A DNA stretch of 64,000 nucleotides from Candidatus Thiodiazotropha endolucinida (lineage in GTDB: Bacteria; Pseudomonadota; Gammaproteobacteria; Chromatiales; Chromatiaceae): positions 62,001 through 126,000 of the forward strand of contig NZ_MARB01000005.1 of assembly GCF_001715975.1 (NCBI RefSeq). Reading direction: 5' to 3'. The notes under the pieces were generated by a model. It was not told where the DNA came from. It did not search any database and worked only from the letters and a program-made list of their open reading frames with translations. The translations under genes were made by a program, and so were the position numbers. This document shows, one piece after another, positions 61,739 to 64,000 of this stretch (position 1 is its first letter; every line of letters starts with the position of its first letter).

Positions 61739-62571
61739 ATGGAATCGGATCAGGCTGTCGTCTTTCTCATTGCTACGGTGATTGCTGTTGTCGGTCTGAC
61801 ATTGGGTCTCAGGTTGATTCGGGGTTGCAGGCGGCTGGTGCTTTTTCTGCGCCGTTTCGGCCATGACGAAGCAACCGAGGCACTGAGTTTTGCGGCGGCA
61901 TCCGCCATGGGGCAAAGATGGCGCCTGGTGACCTTGGACGATAACGAGATCGCACCGATTCTTGGTATCAAGACCCGTGGGCGAATTCTGGGTTTTCTGC
62001 GGTGGATGTTTCTGGCTGCGATCGTTGTCGGACTGTTTTGGTTATTTGGTAAAGGTTTTACAGACTACATGGGGAGTATTATTGATGGCATGAAAACTAA
62101 CAATCGGGGAGGTGGTTTCGAAGCGATAATCGGTCAAATCATCGTCACCATTGTTATGGCCTTGGTGATAGGAGTAATCGCTGGTGGATTTGTTCTGATG
62201 CTGATTGCACTCCTCGGTGCCGGAGTGCTCTTTTCATGGCGATCGTTTCACTTGTATAAAAAAGCCGAATTGGGTCAATCCAAAAGCATTGAGAATGTTG
62301 ATCAGATTGAGCCGGTTATAGACACCGTGCTTAAGCTGAGCAGAAAGATATTCGCACCGCGCCTGGTGGTGGTGCGTGTCAACTCGGCCAGTACGATGCA
62401 CTTGAGAAAATCTCCGTGCTGCCTGTTACAAATACGGATGCGGTCAAGACTGAGCGGCGCCTGGTTAAGCTGCTCGATGGTGAAAGCGTGCTGGCCTATC
62501 GTAGTGATGGAACGCGTGACACAATACGTTTTACCAAGCAGCTAAGAACGAGGTTGAATGATCTCTACTAG
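61739..62571 (+). pseudogene. Membrane protein, apparently frameshifted near the 3' end
   Basis: The uninterrupted frame 61739-62545 gives 268 residues: an N-terminal helix, a soluble segment (RRLVLFLRRFGHDEATEALSF...WRLVTLDDNEIAPILG), then two or three helices (WMFLAAIVVGLFWLF; IIVTIVMALVIGVIAG). From about 62390 this frame turns into low-complexity, Cys/Arg-rich sequence. In the -1-shifted frame the protein reads naturally to 62571: YDALEKISVLPVTNTDA ... LDGESVLAYRSDGTRDTIRF ... LRTRLNDLY. One missing base in GGCCAG at 62387 would explain it. Family unknown; the FLRRFG...WRLVTLDD part may be a nucleotide-binding fold. Confidence 0.6.
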
Positions 62572-62602
62572 CCGTTTCAGTGCTCGTCGGTGCCCGATAT
62601 CC

Positions 62603-62624
62603 TTCCCACGCTGGAGCGTGGGAA
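62603..62624. repeat. Palindromic TTCCCACGCT repeat
   Basis: TTCCCACGCT-GG-AGCGTGGGAA, a perfect 10-bp stem. The same palindrome is a well-known dispersed intergenic repeat in many proteobacteria. Confidence 0.75.
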
Positions 62625-62843
62625 CAACAGGCCCAGACCATCGATAAAAAGGATCAGGAATAGCCTCTCACCCTGCGGATACCCGCCACCGCAACAGCAC
62701 GCGTTACCGAAACACAACGATGGGGGATCGGTCAGGGTGTCTTTGGCTCCTTTTCAGATTCGTGTGTTTTCGACTTGAGGATCGATATAAAACAGAGGAC
62801 AAGACATTCACCCTGAACAGGGCGATGGGTGTATGGCCTTTGT

Positions 62844-63365
62844 TTAAGGCTTGGCTTGTTCCTTCACCTGCTCCCAGAACTGCCTCCAGAACCCCTTCTG
62901 CTCTTCGATCTTGTCCAGACGCTGCTCTATAGCGTGTAAGGCCTCGGCGATCTCTTCCTGCTGGTCATCTGTCTGCGATTCGTCAGGTACCTGCTGTCTG
63001 CCGGTCGCTGACCGCTGGCTGCTCAGAATCAACCGCTCTATCCATTCTCCGATAGCAACACCCTGACGATTGGCTTCCTCTTGGGCATATTGCCGGGTTG
63101 TTTCGGATATACCTTTCAGCAGCCACCGATTGGCGGGCTTTTTTTTCACTCGCGGCACAGCTTTTTTAGGTGGGGTCTTTTTCTTGGAGGCTGAAGATGG
63201 CATTTTGTTGGCGCTGCTCTTTATTGTTTTACTGGCCGACTTCTTTTTTTTGCTATGTTTCAGTGTGATCGGCCGTTGCGGTAGAGCTGAATAGTCCCGG
63301 GCTGGCCGCTTGGGCGGTTGTTTGGGGGTGGTGCCGGATTTGTCGCTACTTCGTTTATCTCTCAT
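62844..63365 (-). CDS. Lys-rich protein with RHH-like helix motif
   Basis: 173 residues. The N-terminal 80 residues are very basic (Lys/Pro/Ala repeats such as KKKSASKTIKSS), like DNA- or polymer-binding tails. The central WLLKGISETTRQYAQEEANRQG...EWIERLIL resembles a short element seen in ribbon-helix-helix and polar-localisation proteins (V-E-R-A-G-EWL pattern). The C-terminus is an acidic coiled coil (EIAEALHAIEQRLDKIEEQ). Family unknown. Start ATG 63365. Confidence 0.6.
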   Translation of the reverse strand: MRDKRSSDKSGTTPKQPPKRPARDYSALPQRPITLKHSKKKKSASKTIKSSANKMPSSASKKKTPPKKAVPRVKKKPANRWLLKGISETTRQYAQEEANRQGVAIGEWIERLILSSQRSATGRQQVPDESQTDDQQEEIAEALHAIEQRLDKIEEQKGFWRQFWEQVKEQAKP

Positions 63366-63711
63366 GTGACTGGTCGAGTGCTGCCTTTTATGCGCCGGCC
63401 GGAAACGCCAAGTGATGGTGTGTCGCCATCGGTCTTCCGCTTGGTGCCCTGGGTCCCTTTTCGGAAAGATGTCAATTATACGTAGAAGACGCTTTTATCT
63501 GCGTAGTGTAGCGGAAATCGCTAACAAATGAGGAGAAATCGTTGCCATCTCAACGCTTGAGGCTGCGTTGTTGCGGGTATAGTACTGAGATCTCTAATGT
63601 CTTGGTGCCTGTGGTCTTTGCGGGTGGGGGAGGTGAATTAACGGTGCAGTGACCATCCATCGACAAGTCATTCCTTATCGATCGAGAGTGGGACGGTGAG
63701 GTCGTGTTGGA
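63366..63711. other. 346-bp intergenic region
   Basis: No gene recognised; GC-rich in the left part and with no clear terminator. It may hold the promoter of the leftward lysine-rich gene. Confidence 0.35.
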
Positions 63712-63810
63712 TCAGACGATAAGACTGATCAGCACAAAGACCGCCCAGATACTCGCCGCAGCCAGGACAAGCGTATCGATGGATAGCAGGGGATTATTTG
63801 GCATTTTCAT
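63712..63810 (-). CDS. Small single-helix membrane protein (32 aa)
   Basis: ATG 63810 follows GAGAGGTAAAACC, a good ribosome site at normal spacing. The frame encodes MKMPNNPLLSIDTLV then LAAASIWAVFVLISLIV and stops at 63712, so a 17-residue hydrophobic helix ends the protein. It is likely a small inner-membrane protein; function unknown. The rest of the window end (63811-64000) shows no gene. Confidence 0.5.
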   Translation of the reverse strand: MKMPNNPLLSIDTLVLAAASIWAVFVLISLIV

Positions 63811-64000
63811 GGTTTTACCTCTCAACTACTCTCGGTATACCGTTACAACTTCAAGCCAAAGCCGATGCCTTTGAGGTGCGAAGGCCACCACCTATGATGT
63901 CGGCAGACTAGGCTTTTTTTTAAGCGGCTGCATTGCGAATTCGCAATTCAAACACCGACATATGTTTTGAGCTGCGGGTTTGGGTTATGGTGAGGTAGCT

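Noticed and set aside
1-64000. CRISPR arrays, rRNA genes and complete insertion sequences
   Set aside because: No regularly spaced direct repeats, no rRNA sequence and no transposase frame were found; the only mobile element is the MITE at 48.6-48.9 kb.

Overview
The window looks like chromosome from a free-living or symbiotic chemolithotrophic gammaproteobacterium of the sulfur-oxidiser type (Sedimenticola/Thiodiazotropha-like is my best guess, from gene content only). The basis is the long-type TrpB, Uup, TsaB, LpxH, CysS and FolD housekeeping genes, a tRNA-Arg(UCU) close to the enterobacterial one, a membrane-bound H2-uptake hydrogenase, a persulfide dioxygenase/rhodanese pair, several c-type cytochromes, a PEP-CTERM protein and an octaheme HAO-like protein. 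No rRNA, CRISPR array or intact transposase gene was seen.

Layout. 0-13.6 kb: mostly single genes: a response regulator broken by an 8-bp tandem duplication, trpB, uup, a methyltransferase, a two-domain Clp1-like kinase/RNase Z-like fusion, a divergent alkA/ada alkylation-repair pair, a GST, a secreted lipase and an RRM protein. 14.3-30.3 kb: an orphan RND pump, PEP-CTERM protein, tsaB, two coupled Slp lipoproteins, a two-gene ExbB/ExbD-like motor whose ExbD partner carries a long coiled coil, a glycerate-kinase operon, lpxH with two cyclophilins, two small cytochromes and a chemoreceptor with a periplasmic c-type heme site. 30.3-37.0 kb: a complete hybO-A-B-C-D-hypC-hybE operon read leftward from a good sigma-54 promoter. 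37.2-40.5 kb: cysS, folD and a tRNA cluster (Pro, Arg, His, Lys) in which tRNA-Arg(UCU) is interrupted in its anticodon by a 296-nt group I intron.

40.5-58.3 kb: an accessory stretch that begins at intact tRNA-Lys and ends at a split copy of the 3' half of the same tRNA, as an old integrated element would. It holds a PepSY protein, a decayed Fic gene, a rhodanese/persulfide dioxygenase/small membrane protein operon, a cardiolipin synthase, a bacterial eRF1-like protein paired with an HPF-like protein, a roughly 300-bp MITE with nested inverted repeats, and an eight-gene Mrp-type cation/proton antiporter operon (its mrpB is frameshifted) followed by a Usp protein and NhaR. 58.6-64 kb: the octaheme protein, a GAF plus TIR-like protein facing a frameshifted membrane protein, and a lysine-rich protein.

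How the genes fit together: H2 oxidation (Hyb), reduced-sulfur handling (rhodanese/PDO), nitrogen-oxide redox chemistry (HAO-like), redox taxis (heme MCP) and Na+/H+ homeostasis (Mrp/NhaR) suit a marine redox-gradient lifestyle. The best candidates for undescribed biology are the intron-split tRNA-Arg(UCU), the GAF-TIR protein with its neighbour, the coiled-coil ExbBD-like motor, the kinase/RNase Z fusion and the eRF1-like/HPF pair. Three independent single-event frameshifts (near 929, 50353 and 62390) should be checked against reads before being treated as biology.
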